Shown: positions 1-6,606, numbered from the stretch's first letter. The stretch: DNA of 8,923 nt from Acidobacteriaceae bacterium (GCA_030040395.1 JASHTU010000508.1:1-8923), one strand, 5' to 3'. Numbers and translations: made by a program. Notes: a model not told the origin generated them from the sequence alone.

Positions 1-674
1 GCGTAGACAAAGATTTGGCGCTGGGGATTGATTTTGAAAATGGTGCCGCTGCGGTCGCCGACGTAGAGATTGCCGTCGCTGTCAAAGGCCGCTCCGGTGG
101 CTACGCCCATGCCTTCGGCGTAGACCGTGGACTCGCCGGCGGCGTCGATGCGGTAGACGTTGCCCTCGGCGCGGGAAGTGACAAAGAGATCGCCGGCGGC
201 GTTGAAGGCCAACCCGGTGGCGTTCATAATGCCGGTGACGAAGGGCGTGCCGCGCCCGTCAGGGCTGATGCGCACCACCGAAACCGGCGTCTGCTTGCCC
301 CGCGGGCCGGAGATGGTGGCATAGATCATTCCGGAGCGGCTGACCGCCGGGCTGGTGACCGGGTGCAGGCCATCGGTTAACTGGCGCGCCACACGCAGGG
401 GCACGGTATTGCTGGCTCCAGCCGGGCTGCGCACTTCGACCAGTCCCGTGGAGGCCTGTTCAGGGACGCGAAAGACAAGGCGCGCCGGCCGGCTCATCAA
501 CACCTGGGCGGGTTGACCATCCACCAGCACCGCAGGAGGACCGAAGCTGTGCGGCCCCAAATGGGTTCCGCTCAACTCAACCTCGCCGAGAGGCAGAGCG
601 GCGGCCGGCGCCAGATCGGCGATGCGGGGCAAAGGGGCACCATCCGGAACGGGTTGTGAACCAAGGCGCGCCAT
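1..674 (-). CDS. IPT/TIG and NHL-repeat (SMP-30/gluconolactonase-like) protein, 3' end outside window
   Basis: This reading frame starts at ATG 674 and stays open to the left edge, giving 224 visible residues with no stop. Residues about 31-96 look like an IPT/TIG immunoglobulin-like domain (SGTHLGP, then a V-DG-PA-V strand pattern, ending GASNTVPLRV). From about residue 100 comes a beta-propeller of NHL/SMP-30 type with recurring units such as GLAFNAAGDLFVTS, VYRIDAAG and GAAFDSDGNLYVGD. Such proteins bind or hydrolyse small ligands or act as scaffolds; the substrate cannot be read here. No signal peptide is visible at this start, although TIG/NHL proteins are often exported. The start lies one base after the pgpA stop (TGA-T-ATG), which implies translational coupling to pgpA. 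The domain reading is fairly secure; the function is unknown. Confidence 0.85.
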   Translation of the reverse strand, partial: MARLGSQPVPDGAPLPRIADLAPAAALPLGEVELSGTHLGPHSFGPPAVLVDGQPAQVLMSRPARLVFRVPEQASTGLVEVRSPAGASNTVPLRVARQLTDGLHPVTSPAVSRSGMIYATISGPRGKQTPVSVVRISPDGRGTPFVTGIMNATGLAFNAAGDLFVTSRAEGNVYRIDAAGESTVYAEGMGVATGAAFDSDGNLYVGDRSGTIFKINPQRQIFVY

Positions 675-675
675 A

Positions 676-1203
676 TCAGAACCAGAGTCGCGCAAGCGAC
701 ACTATACCCAAAGCATACAGGCCCGCGGCCACATCGTCGAAGACGATTCCCCAGCCGCCGGGCAGCCGTTCCAGTTGGCGGGCAGGGTATGGCTTGACGA
801 TGTCGAAGGCGCGAAAGAGCACAAACGCCAGCAGAGCATAGCGCCAGTCGAGCGGGCAGAAAAGGAGGGCTGTCCATTGGCCGGCGACTTCGTCGATGAC
901 GATAAAGCCCGGATCATGGCGGCTGCTCTCGCGTTCGGCAATGGTGGCGGCGGGAATCCCCAGGACTAGCGTGAGCGTGATTCCACAGCCCAAGGTCAGC
1001 GCCAGCAGCCGTGCGGCCGGGTGGAGGCCCCAGGCGAAGGCCGCCCACAGCAGCACCGCAGCCGCCGAGGCCCAGGAACCGGGCGCAGGTTTCAACCAGC
1101 CGGCGCCGAAGAAGGTGGCGATGAGAAAAGCCCAGGCGGTCTTCTGCTCACGCTCAACGGGTAGGGGCGTGGCGGATGGGGGCGTGGCGCTTTCAATTCT
1201 CAT
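676..1203 (-). CDS. pgpA: Phosphatidylglycerophosphatase A
   Basis: A 175-residue membrane enzyme that removes the phosphate from phosphatidylglycerophosphate to make phosphatidylglycerol at the inner membrane. The three family signatures are present in order: FGAGWLKPAPGSWAS (residues about 32-46), DPGFIVIDEVAGQW (97-110), and FRAFDIVKPYP followed by GGWGIVFDDVAAG (130-161), with the acidic residues expected of this Mg-dependent phosphatase. About four hydrophobic helices fit the family (roughly 44-62, 65-82, 117-134, 159-174). The length is normal. The ATG overlaps the end of yacG by 11 nt, and the stop is one base from the NHL-protein start, so it sits in the middle of a tightly packed minus-strand transcript. 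The roughly 20-residue polar N-terminal extension before the first conserved block is not informative. Confidence 0.95.
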   Translation of the reverse strand: MRIESATPPSATPLPVEREQKTAWAFLIATFFGAGWLKPAPGSWASAAAVLLWAAFAWGLHPAARLLALTLGCGITLTLVLGIPAATIAERESSRHDPGFIVIDEVAGQWTALLFCPLDWRYALLAFVLFRAFDIVKPYPARQLERLPGGWGIVFDDVAAGLYALGIVSLARLWF

Positions 1204-1423
1204 CCGAGCCTCCGCCCCCGCGTCTGGCCGAGCTGCCCAAGTCTTCGAGAACTTCAGGGTCGAGCACCGGAGAGCTGATCTTGTAGACGCCGGTCGCCCA
1301 TTTGCCCAGATCGATCTGGCGGCAGCGGTCGCTGCAAAACGGGAAATCCTCGTCCTGGATGCGGACCAACGCTCTGCAGGTGGGGCAGCGGAGCGGTTTT
1401 GCCGGTTTTTTCCTGGCAGCCAT
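1193..1423 (-). CDS. yacG: Zinc-binding protein YacG (DNA gyrase inhibitor family)
   Basis: A 76-residue protein with the YacG zinc knuckle. C13 and C16 (CPTC) and C30 and C34 (CSDRC) form a CX2C-X13-CX3C site, directly followed by the family hallmark RQIDLGKWATGVYKI. The E. coli family member binds zinc and inhibits DNA gyrase through GyrB; the same role here is by homology. The C-terminal tail is acidic and glycine-rich (GGGGSDEN), as often seen. ATG 1423 is chosen over a TTG one codon upstream. No strong ribosome binding site is visible. It follows the dienelactone hydrolase gene after 45 nt and overlaps pgpA by 11 nt, so it is probably co-transcribed with both. Confidence 0.93.
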   Translation of the reverse strand: MAARKKPAKPLRCPTCRALVRIQDEDFPFCSDRCRQIDLGKWATGVYKISSPVLDPEVLEDLGSSARRGGGGSDEN

Positions 1424-1434
1424 CAAGACTCGCT

Positions 1435-1463
1435 ACGGCCGGCATGAACCTGAGGCCGGCCGT
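1435..1463. repeat. 9-bp GC-rich hairpin between the hydrolase gene and yacG
   Basis: A perfect inverted repeat: ACGGCCGGC at 1435-1443 and GCCGGCCGT at 1455-1463, with an 11-nt loop. It fills most of the 45-nt gap upstream of yacG on the minus strand. No T-run follows it on either strand, so it is not a classical intrinsic terminator. It could be an mRNA-stabilising or attenuating stem that sets the level of yacG-pgpA relative to the upstream gene, which is inference. Confidence 0.5.
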
Positions 1464-1468
1464 TCTCG

Positions 1469-2293
1469 CTACATCTTCTTCAACAGATGCTCCAGCCGGC
1501 TGAGCGCTTCATTCCGGGCGGTTTTGTTGGCGGGGTTGGTGTTGGCCGGGTCCTCTCCCATGCGCATGAAACCGTGGCCGGCGCCTTTGTAAATTACGGA
1601 TTCGTATTTTTTACCGGCGGCTTCCATAGCCGTTTTGGTGGCGGGAACGGTGGAGGAGATGCGGGCGTCATCACCGGCGTAGAAGCCATAGACGGGGGTA
1701 GCGATGGTGGTCACATCCTTGGGCGGCGGACCATAGAAAACGTAGGCCGCGCTGAGGTCGTGGCGCGTGGTGGCGAAGCGGAAGGATTGGCCGCCACCCC
1801 AGCAGAAGCCGATGACGGCGAGCTTGCCGTTGGCCGCGGGGAGCTTGAGAGCATAATCGGCCGCAGCGTTGAGCTCGGCGGTGACGTGGTCAGGATCGAG
1901 CATGGAAACGGCTTTGACGCGGGCGTCCTGATCGGGATAGGAATTGCTGCCGCCGCCGTTGGGACCGGCGCCGGAGAGCAGGTCGGGCGCGATGACGATG
2001 TAGCCTTGGGCGGCGAGGTCGTCGGCCATGCTGCGCACCCAGTCGGTGAGTCCGAAGATTTCATGGATCATCAGCACCACGGGGGCCTTGCGGCTGACCT
2101 GCGGATAGATGATGAAGGCCTGCACGGTTCCGCTGGCGTAGGGGATGTTAGCCCATTCCTGATGGCGCGGCGACCGGTCGAGGATCTGCTTGGCCCAATC
2201 CTGCCCGGAGGCGAGCGGGGCGACGAGGAGAGCGGCGACGAGGACGAGCAGCGACATCCCGACGGGCGAGGCGGCGAAGACGCATTTTTTCAT
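1469..2293 (-). CDS. Exported dienelactone hydrolase family protein (alpha/beta hydrolase)
   Basis: A 274-residue alpha/beta hydrolase. The N-terminus MKK plus a hydrophobic stretch ending LASG-QD near residue 30 is a Sec signal peptide, so the enzyme should act in the periplasm. The dienelactone hydrolase signatures are present: E78 in MIHEIFGL, the nucleophile C164 in GFCWGGG, D208/D209 in YAGDDARI and H240 in GAGHGF, giving a Cys-Asp-His triad. Classical members open dienelactones in chloroaromatic breakdown, but many genomes carry exported paralogues of unknown ester substrate and this is more likely one of those. No strong ribosome binding site precedes the ATG. The gene diverges from the GH79 gene across 187 bp and is the first gene of the apparent run with yacG, pgpA and the NHL gene. 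Confidence 0.92.
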   Translation of the reverse strand: MKKCVFAASPVGMSLLVLVAALLVAPLASGQDWAKQILDRSPRHQEWANIPYASGTVQAFIIYPQVSRKAPVVLMIHEIFGLTDWVRSMADDLAAQGYIVIAPDLLSGAGPNGGGSNSYPDQDARVKAVSMLDPDHVTAELNAAADYALKLPAANGKLAVIGFCWGGGQSFRFATTRHDLSAAYVFYGPPPKDVTTIATPVYGFYAGDDARISSTVPATKTAMEAAGKKYESVIYKGAGHGFMRMGEDPANTNPANKTARNEALSRLEHLLKKM

Positions 2294-2480
2294 GCCGGAA
2301 GTCTACCAGAAAAGGTCAAACCGGGGCGCTTTCTTGCACAAGATAGATTGGGGCCGCATCCGACGGCTGGGCAGTTGTGCTCCCTGCGGAAAAACGGCTC
2401 ACGGATAGCTCGCCCTGTCTCACGGAGCCGCCCCAGAGTAGTACCCTGTCAATGGTCAATACGCCCGTGAGGTAATTGCC
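2294..2480. promoter_or_regulatory. Divergent intergenic region between the hydrolase and GH79 genes
   Basis: This 187-bp gap must hold promoters for both directions. On the minus strand a TTGACA-like hexamer lies at about 2447-2456 inside a short direct repeat (GTCAATG GTCAATA on the plus strand), but I find no well-spaced -10 partner. A GAGG ribosome binding site at 2469-2472 lies 8 nt before the GH79 ATG. The shared region suggests possible joint control, but no operator is evident. Confidence 0.35.
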
Positions 2481-4019
2481 ATGAACAGGATCAGTCGGCG
2501 CCGGTTTCTTGTTGCCGGCGCGCTCTCCGTTGCCGCTGCGCGCCTGCGCGTTTACGGTCAGGAAACGGTGCGGGCCACGCTCTCGATTCCGCCGGAGGCC
2601 GCCGGCCCCCGGATGCCGGCCAACTTTGTCGGCCTTTCCTACGAGGTCGAACAACTCGCCGATCCCAGCTTTTTTTCTCCGCAAAACACCGGCCTCATCC
2701 GTCAGTTTCAGGCGCTTGCGCCTCATGGAGTTCTCCGCCTGGGCGGCAACACCAGCGAGTTCGCCACCTGGAAGCCGAGCCCCAATGCGCCGGAGCCGGA
2801 GCGGCCCCAAATTCGCGAGGTGCAAGGCGAGCCCAGGGCGCAGTTCTACAACGTGACCCCGGAAGCGGTGCGCAACCTGGCCGCTTTTCTCAACGCCAGC
2901 GGCTGGAGCTGCATCTACGGCATCGGCATGGGCACAAACACACCCGACCGCGCCGCGGCGGAAGCGGTCTTTGCCGCCCAAACCCTCGGCCCCAGCCTCG
3001 AATACTTCCAGATCGGCAACGAAGCGGACCTCTTCGGCCGCCATCTGCGCGACCCGCAAACCTGGAACGCGCAGACCTACCTGGACGAGTGGCTCGCCAT
3101 GGCCCGCGACATCGAGGCGCGCCTCCCCGAAGCCCGGTTCGGCTTGCCCGACGTGGCCTCGAACATCTCGTGGCTCACCGACATCGCGGACCGCTGGGCT
3201 ACCATCCAGAACCCGCCCCGCATCGTCGCTCTCACCCACCACTACTATTTCGGTGGGCCGGCCACCAATCCCGACGTGAACATTCCCAATCTGCTCAAGC
3301 CCGCAACCATGCAAAAGGTGCAGGCTACGGCCGACACCGCCAACGCCGACGCCCGCAAAATGGGCGTGCGCCTGCGCATGACGGAAGGCAACACCTGCTA
3401 TCGCGGCGGCAAGCCCGGCCTTTCCGACGTTTTCGCAGCATCGCTCTGGGCGGCCGATTACGCGCTGCTGCTGGCCAGCAACAACTACTCCGGCGTCAAC
3501 CTGCACGGGGGCACGGGCAACTCCGTAGCCAACTCAGTTGGCGGCTCGTTGCCCGGCGACGCGCTTCTGCGCGATCAGGGCGAGACGCCGCAACAGATTG
3601 CTTCCCATCCCCATCCCTTCTACACTCCTATCGCCACCGTCGGCGCGGAATACGTGATGGAGCCCGTGGCCTATGGCCTCAAATTCGCCGGAGCGCTCAG
3701 TGGGTCAACGTTTGTTAAAGGGGATTTTACGTCGAAGCTTCAGGCTGCGGGCGTCGACGCCTCCGCTTACGTGGTCAAGCTGCCCGAAGGCCGGACGTCG
3801 GTCGTGATCCTGAACAAGGATGCGGCGCAGGATCTGGCCGTGAACCTCGACTTCGGTCGCGGGAAGTCCGGCGCGGTGGAAACGGAAGCTTTGCACGCGC
3901 CCTCGCTCGAAAGCCGCGAGGCGCACATCATGCGATCCGAAAGGGCGCGCCGGCTGGACAACGGCCAGTGCACCGTCACGGTTCCCCGCGCCACAGGCCT
4001 TCGCGTGACGGTGGTTTGA
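2481..4019 (+). CDS. Tat-exported glycoside hydrolase of the GH79 (beta-glucuronidase/heparanase) type
   Basis: A 512-residue protein. The start MNRISRRRFLVAGALSVAAA carries a twin-arginine motif (SRRRFL, residues 5-10) and a hydrophobic segment, so it should be exported folded. Residues about 35-385 form a TIM-barrel glycosidase: VLRLGGNTSEFATW (84-97) matches the GH79 N-terminal region, FQIGNEADLF (176-185) gives the acid/base E181, and RMTEGNTC (299-306) gives the likely nucleophile E302. Residues from about 388 fit the beta-sandwich found after the barrel in this family. GH79 enzymes remove glucuronic acid or related sugars from polysaccharides and proteoglycans; the exact substrate is not readable. 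The ATG is supported by GAGG 8 nt upstream. nikR follows 54 nt downstream with no obvious terminator between. Confidence 0.88.
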   Translation: MNRISRRRFLVAGALSVAAARLRVYGQETVRATLSIPPEAAGPRMPANFVGLSYEVEQLADPSFFSPQNTGLIRQFQALAPHGVLRLGGNTSEFATWKPSPNAPEPERPQIREVQGEPRAQFYNVTPEAVRNLAAFLNASGWSCIYGIGMGTNTPDRAAAEAVFAAQTLGPSLEYFQIGNEADLFGRHLRDPQTWNAQTYLDEWLAMARDIEARLPEARFGLPDVASNISWLTDIADRWATIQNPPRIVALTHHYYFGGPATNPDVNIPNLLKPATMQKVQATADTANADARKMGVRLRMTEGNTCYRGGKPGLSDVFAASLWAADYALLLASNNYSGVNLHGGTGNSVANSVGGSLPGDALLRDQGETPQQIASHPHPFYTPIATVGAEYVMEPVAYGLKFAGALSGSTFVKGDFTSKLQAAGVDASAYVVKLPEGRTSVVILNKDAAQDLAVNLDFGRGKSGAVETEALHAPSLESREAHIMRSERARRLDNGQCTVTVPRATGLRVTVV

Positions 4020-4044
4020 AAATCCAGGCCCGCCGGCCGGAATG

Positions 4045-4065
4045 CTGCCGGGCGCCATGCGGCAG
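4045..4065. repeat. Small hairpin just upstream of nikR
   Basis: CTGCCG (4045-4050) and CGGCAG (4060-4065) form a 6-bp stem with a 9-nt loop, ending 8 nt before the nikR ATG, where a ribosome binding site would normally lie. It could mask initiation or be part of an operator, but its short length makes chance plausible. Confidence 0.3.
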
Positions 4066-4073
4066 ATAAGACG

Positions 4074-4502
4074 ATGACTGAACTCAGCAGAACCGGAATC
4101 TCCCTGGAGCAGGACCTGCTCGCCGGCTTCGATAAGCTGATCGCGCGGCGCGGCTACAAAAACCGCTCGGAAGCATTGCGCGATCTCATCCGCGAAGCAT
4201 TGCTTTCCGAAGCCGTCGATTCGAATAAGCCGGTGGTGGGCACATTAACGCTGGTCTACGACCACCACGTGCCCAACCTTTCGCAGAAGCTCACCGAAGT
4301 GCAGCATCATGGAGGAACCATGGTGCTGGCCGCCACCCACGTCCACCTCGATCATCACTATTGTCTTGAGGTGGTCATCATGAAAGGGCGGAGCCGCGAA
4401 ATTCAGGAGATGGCCGACCGTATGCTCGCCATGCGCGGCGTGGAACTGGGCAAGCTCGTGCTCACCAACTCCGGCGCCGCCCTCCGCGCCGAGTCGCACT
4501 GA
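4074..4502 (+). CDS. nikR: Nickel-responsive transcriptional regulator NikR
   Basis: A 142-residue NikR. Residues about 5-45 form the ribbon-helix-helix DNA-binding domain (ISLEQDLLAGFDKLIARRGYKNRSEALRDLIREAL), very close in pattern to E. coli NikR. The rest is the ACT-like tetramerisation and nickel domain. All four square-planar nickel ligands are present: H78, H89, H91 and C97, equivalent to H76, H87, H89 and C95 of E. coli. The protein should therefore sense Ni(II) and repress or activate nickel genes. The likely local target is the NiCoT permease gene 2.5 kb away. No clear ribosome binding site is seen before the ATG; the chosen start fits the family N-terminus. It may be transcribed with the GH79 gene, though the functions are unrelated. 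Confidence 0.96.
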   Translation: MTELSRTGISLEQDLLAGFDKLIARRGYKNRSEALRDLIREALLSEAVDSNKPVVGTLTLVYDHHVPNLSQKLTEVQHHGGTMVLAATHVHLDHHYCLEVVIMKGRSREIQEMADRMLAMRGVELGKLVLTNSGAALRAESH

Positions 4503-4551
4503 ACTCCTGTTTGTGAGCGCTACTCTTTGCGCCCTGTGTACTTTTCAGTTA

Positions 4552-4572
4552 CCCCTCCCCCCTACCCCCCCC
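4552..4572 (-). repeat. G-tract with G-quadruplex potential
   Basis: The plus strand reads C4-T-C6-TA-C8, so the minus strand reads G8-TA-G6-A-G4. Splitting the G8 run gives four runs of at least three G with loops of one or two bases, enough for a compact G-quadruplex. It lies about 50 nt past the nikR stop. Confidence 0.6.
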
Positions 4573-4592
4573 TTCTGGAAGGGTTAAGTGCT
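4570..4592 (+). terminator. Possible weak terminator after nikR
   Basis: CCCTT (4570-4574) and AAGGG (4579-4583) form a 5-bp stem around CTGG, followed by a T-rich but interrupted tail (TTAAGTGCTTTG). The stem is short and the T-run poor, so this is only a weak candidate. Confidence 0.25.
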
Positions 4593-4627
4593 TTGTTTGC
4601 AATCGCTTATACTATTTAGTACTGAGT

Positions 4628-4678
4628 CTAAATTCTTGATAATAAAGGGTTTAGATCCTAAAATCTTCAATAATAAGG
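4628..4678. repeat. Imperfect 30-nt-period AT-rich direct repeat
   Basis: Two copies of a 21-nt unit beginning CTAAA and ending AATAA(A)GG lie at 4628-4648 and 4658-4678. They match at about two thirds of positions. They form an AT-rich island inside otherwise GC-rich DNA. Confidence 0.45.
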
Positions 4679-4714
4679 ACTTACGGTAATTTTTGGGGCG
4701 TTTTGTCCCGTTTT

Positions 4715-4753
4715 CGGCGCCACCCCAGGCTGAGCCTGGCTGCGAAGGCGCCG
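4715..4753. repeat. Nested hairpin
   Basis: The outer stem CGGCGCC (4715-4721) / GGCGCCG (4747-4753) encloses a second palindrome CCAGGCTGAGCCTGG (4725-4739). Both arms are perfect. No T-run follows. It resembles a small REP-like structured element. Confidence 0.55.
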
Positions 4754-4845
4754 CAAAGCAGCGGTAAAAAGCAGGCGGCCCGGGGATGGCGGCTGTGCCT
4801 TGACCACTTCTCCTTCACATGTAGCTCTTGGAATTTCAATCGAAG

Positions 4846-4872
4846 GTGGCGATTCTTTGAGGAAATCGCCAC
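4846..4872. repeat. 9-bp hairpin
   Basis: GTGGCGATT (4846-4854) pairs perfectly with AATCGCCAC (4864-4872) around a 9-nt loop, extendable by one G-T pair. There is no terminal T-run, so it is a structured element rather than a typical terminator. Confidence 0.5.
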
Positions 4873-5111
4873 TCGACTTCCCGGCTCCGGTTTACAGCAG
4901 AAGGAGAAGTGCTGTCGCCACCACTCCCGGGCCGTCTTCCGAATAAGGAATCACCCAGTTCTGCTACCTAAAACCATTTTAGCAATTTCGCGGAAATAAC
5001 CGGCAAAGTTGGTAATGGCGCCGTTTCCGGGTCGCCGGCCGCACGGACAAAACAGTCTCTCAAATGGGATGTCCTCAATCGCCAAATTTAGGACGCCACG
5101 AAAAGGCCCGG

Positions 5112-5474
5112 TCAACGATCAGGCACTGCCCTTGGCTTCAGCAGTCGAATCAGCGTCAGCTTGTCCCAATACCCGCGTTGAAAGACAATCTTGCCATCGA
5201 CCACATGGAAGAAGCCGCAACCGCGGAGTCCTGAAGGGTCACGCCATTCCAAAACGGCCCACTCGCCGTCTTCGAACAGGTTCTCGGGGATACAGCGCAT
5301 CTCCGCGGCTGCGAATCCGGCAGCGAACATCGCACGAATGGCCTCGCGTCCATTGACCGGGCTCTCTGCAACCTGATGATTCGTTGCGTTTTCGGCGTAC
5401 ATCGCAGCCAATTCGTCTACGTCCGCGCGATTGAACGCATCCACCCAGGCTTGCACCAGTTCACGAGGCTGCAT
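5112..5474 (-). CDS. SnoaL/NTF2-like small protein
   Basis: A 120-residue protein of the SnoaL-like/NTF2 fold. It opens with a helical segment (ELVQAWVDAFNRADVDELAAMYAENATNH), continues with the typical PVNGREAIRAMFAAGF stretch, and then has beta strands (EWAVLEWRDPSG, GCGFFHVVDGKIVFQRGYWD). The fold forms a cone-shaped pocket used by polyketide cyclases, isomerases and many uncharacterised proteins; the ligand is not predictable. ATG 5474 is preferred, with AAGGTG 6 nt upstream; an in-frame GTG lies three codons earlier at 5483. The protein has no signal peptide and should be cytoplasmic. It appears to be a single-gene unit, with an 18-bp palindrome about 120 nt upstream of its start. Confidence 0.87.
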   Translation of the reverse strand: MQPRELVQAWVDAFNRADVDELAAMYAENATNHQVAESPVNGREAIRAMFAAGFAAAEMRCIPENLFEDGEWAVLEWRDPSGLRGCGFFHVVDGKIVFQRGYWDKLTLIRLLKPRAVPDR

Positions 5475-5594
5475 CCTTCTCACCTTGTATTGCAGTCACT
5501 TGGATTCTACGGCCACAAGCGTCCATGGTGAGATTCAAGGTGCGGCTGGCTTGGCGTTCATGCACTTCAGAACCAAGGCGCTCTCGCGACGGCT

Positions 5595-5612
5595 GCGTGC
5601 GATATCGCACGC
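5595..5612. promoter_or_regulatory. Perfect 18-bp palindrome, candidate operator
   Basis: GCGTGCGATATCGCACGC is its own reverse complement with no spacer. It lies between the end of the exported-protein gene and the start of the SnoaL-like gene, 121-138 nt upstream of the latter. A perfect dyad of this length suits binding by a dimeric repressor. The regulator is not identifiable here. Confidence 0.45.
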
Positions 5613-5713
5613 GCAAGAACACAGTTTTGGGAGAATCACCGGCCAGATGGAAATTACTACTTGATTAAGATACGTCGCGAATGTTGTCAAAGTTGCAACT
5701 TCCGGTTGGGCGA

Positions 5714-6499
5714 CTATACGCCCGGAACTGATCGCAGTCCTGTTTTTTGCTGCTCCTTTTTCGGCTTGCGAACGCAGGTGTACCCCAGATGCAGGTCCGT
5801 CTTGCCAGACGAAGCCGCACCTTCCGGATCGAACTTCGCCATATCATCATTCGCCCCGGGACCCACTGTGAGGTGCGATGGACTCGCTTGCGGTGTCCCG
5901 AAAACTTTGTCGATGACGAAGCCCCCGCCGCATAGTCCGTATAAGACAGAGCGACCAGTCAGACTATAACTTGCGTAAGCTTGCCATGGCCGCAGTTCCT
6001 TACCCGCGCTTGTCACGCGGACGACCACCGGGTGATCGCCGGGCGAGTAGTTGACACGCATATCGACCTGGTAATCATGGACGTTCTTGTCGGGCATCCC
6101 GTCGGGTGCTGCGATGGGTGGCTTTAAAGTACACGTCTCAACGGACTCGATGTGCTGCACGCTTTGGGTATATTCCAGCGAGTAGTAGCCGGACGAGTAG
6201 GGGCCGGTCGGCGAAAGGAAGATTGAGCCTTTTGAACGAACTCGACAGCCTCTGAGGACCTCTATCGGTTTCCAATCCTCTCCTTCGGGCACAAGTTGGA
6301 TCGAGCCTTGTCCGGATTGCGCCCGATCCAGTTTCAGTTCAAACCATTTACGGATGCCATCGTGATAAACGAGTTGACCGCTCAATGTCTGGACCTGAGA
6401 TGGAATTTCGGGTTCTTTCACGGTGGATTGCGACCCTTGCTGTCCCGCAAGACCTAAGGCGCAACACGACAATAAAAGCATCCCGACCGGAGCTCTCAT
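5714..6499 (-). CDS. Exported protein of unknown function
   Basis: A 261-residue protein I cannot place in a named family. ATG 6499 is chosen because GGAGGG lies 6 nt upstream; two in-frame ATGs further up (6520, 6529) lack this. The N-terminus MRAPVGMLLLSCCALGLAGQQ is a short signal sequence. LLSC could be a lipobox (lipid on C12), or cleavage could occur near LAG-QQ. The mature part has a conserved-looking core: LSGQLVYHDGIRKWFELKLD, then VLRGCRV, a YSSGYYSLEYTQ segment, and ELRPWQAYASYSL with VLYGLCGGGFVIDKVFG. C85, C123, C190 and C242 could form two disulfides. The tail is lysine-rich. Weighted toward a real gene by the ribosome binding site, signal and length. Confidence 0.8.
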   Translation of the reverse strand: MRAPVGMLLLSCCALGLAGQQGSQSTVKEPEIPSQVQTLSGQLVYHDGIRKWFELKLDRAQSGQGSIQLVPEGEDWKPIEVLRGCRVRSKGSIFLSPTGPYSSGYYSLEYTQSVQHIESVETCTLKPPIAAPDGMPDKNVHDYQVDMRVNYSPGDHPVVVRVTSAGKELRPWQAYASYSLTGRSVLYGLCGGGFVIDKVFGTPQASPSHLTVGPGANDDMAKFDPEGAASSGKTDLHLGYTCVRKPKKEQQKTGLRSVPGV

Positions 6500-6505
6500 T
6501 GATCG

Positions 6506-6511
6506 CCCTCC
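6506..6511 (-). promoter_or_regulatory. Ribosome binding site that fixes the start of the unknown exported protein
   Basis: GGAGGG on the minus strand, 6 nt before ATG 6499. It decides this start over ATGs at 6520 and 6529. Confidence 0.75.
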
Positions 6512-6594
6512 AGAGCTCATCCGCTTCATTTGTCCATGGGCGAGACCAGTTGCTCAGTAGCATAGACCGCGCGGCCTAAAGAATCGTTATCTGA

Positions 6595-6606
6595 TGAAGC
6601 GCTTCA
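6595..6606. promoter_or_regulatory. 12-bp perfect palindrome upstream of the exported protein
   Basis: TGAAGCGCTTCA is a spacer-free palindrome about 96 nt upstream of ATG 6499. It could be an operator, but at this length chance is plausible. Confidence 0.25.

Larger units (their letters stand above)
4503..5111. other. Gene-free 609-bp stretch with C-tract, AT-rich repeats and hairpins
   Basis: No reading frame here looks like a real protein: the longest candidate (98 codons, 4703-4999) is compositionally odd, starts inside a hairpin and has no ribosome binding site. The stretch holds in order a C-tract (4552-4572), a short stem (4570-4583), an AT-rich repeat pair (4628-4678), a nested hairpin (4715-4753), a 9-bp hairpin (4846-4872) and a 6-bp stem, CTAAAA/TTTTAG, at 4968-4982. 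This density of structure suggests decayed or repeat-type non-coding DNA. Confidence 0.55.

Noticed and set aside
1487..2470. A 327-codon plus-strand frame opposite the dienelactone hydrolase gene.
   Set aside because: Gly-rich shadow frame; the minus strand carries the catalytic triad and signal peptide.
2316..3506. A 396-codon open frame on the minus strand opposite the GH79 gene.
   Set aside because: Its Gly/Ala/Val/His-rich product has no domain logic and it is antisense to a clear enzyme gene; GC-rich codon use opens such frames.
4703..4999. A 98-codon plus-strand frame in the gap after nikR.
   Set aside because: No ribosome binding site, no recognisable domain, mixed composition, and it overlaps hairpin repeats.
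5662..5690. A perfect TTGACA (minus strand, 5690-5685) as promoter of the SnoaL-like gene.
   Set aside because: At 16-18 nt spacing no acceptable -10 hexamer is found; the best match (TAATCA) agrees at only two of six positions.
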